Made by a program: the position numbers and the translations under genes. A DNA stretch of 64,000 bases, from the NCBI GenBank assembly GCA_945643635.1, contig CALZFC010000033.1, forward strand, positions 3,786,001 to 3,850,000. Direction: 5' to 3'. The stretch comes from Allodiplogaster sudhausi. Its lineage: Eukaryota > Nematoda > Chromadorea > Rhabditida > Diplogasteridae. The notes beneath the pieces are model-generated. The model worked only from the letters and a program-made list of their open reading frames with translations. It was not told the origin of the DNA and ran no database searches. Position 1 is the first letter of the stretch, and each line of letters starts with the position of its first letter. Shown here piece by piece: positions 63,903 to 64,000 of the stretch.

Positions 63903-64000
63903 GAGGGAAAAAGGGAGAGAGAGAAAAGATAGATAGGAGAGATTGAGATAGGAGGGGGTGAGAGGGAAAGAGAAAGAGAGAGGGGGGAGAGGAGAGAAGA

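Overview
The window looks like nuclear DNA from a small invertebrate animal, most plausibly a nematode. Genes are split into short exons that can be joined by reading frame and by similarity to known families. The Notch-family receptor has the cytoplasmic Ala-Pro-Val-Trp-Tyr-Pro-Pro type of juxtamembrane sequence that I associate with LIN-12/GLP-1. Two same-strand genes near 57 kb lie only about 110 bp apart. The species is not identified. Everything here is hand-read from sequence; no alignment or expression data were available.

Layout. (+) 100-1880: C-terminal half of UDP-glucose pyrophosphorylase. (-) 2810-6844: disordered proline/serine-rich scaffold-like protein, 5' end unresolved. (-) 8574-12978: complete fatty-acid-amide-hydrolase-type amidase, head to head with (+) 15086-23929, a very short Notch-type receptor. 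Convergent to Notch is (-) 28242-30147, an unrecognised 224-residue helical protein (called gene G here). Around 31.9-34.0 kb are tentative exons, including a small Cys-rich Siva-like one. (+) 36296-38118 and 39051-40062 are two tandem hotdog thioesterase (ACOT13-like) copies, both damaged, with an antisense tRNA-Ile(AAT) inside an intron of the second. From 40 to 52.4 kb I see no convincing gene, mainly (CT)n/(GA)n tracts. (+) 52445-53825: proline-rich tail-anchored protein. (-) 54813-56781 and 56892-60036: two unrecognised genes close enough to be one operon. (+) 60427-62427: Jagunal, divergent from the previous pair. At 63-63.9 kb there is a probable partial gene.

The most unusual architecture is inverted duplication at several scales. 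One palindrome sits in a Notch intron (19.9-21.2 kb) and carries tRNA-derived sequence in both arms. A Z-shaped plus/minus/plus rearrangement at 22.5-29.05 kb duplicates the Notch 3' exons and the gene G 3' exons in inverted orientation. A third palindrome (about 29.98-32.03 kb) has placed a second copy of gene G exon 1 head to head with the first. The copies differ by substitutions and by frame-breaking indels, so they are not identical sequence folded back.

Other notable points: a 44-45 bp minisatellite built from a splice-donor junction in the amidase gene; frequent GC-AG introns (6 of about 84 reconstructed) and many acceptors ending GAG; a one-base deletion in the Notch ankyrin domain; and a TGA at a position that is Cys in the thioesterase paralog.
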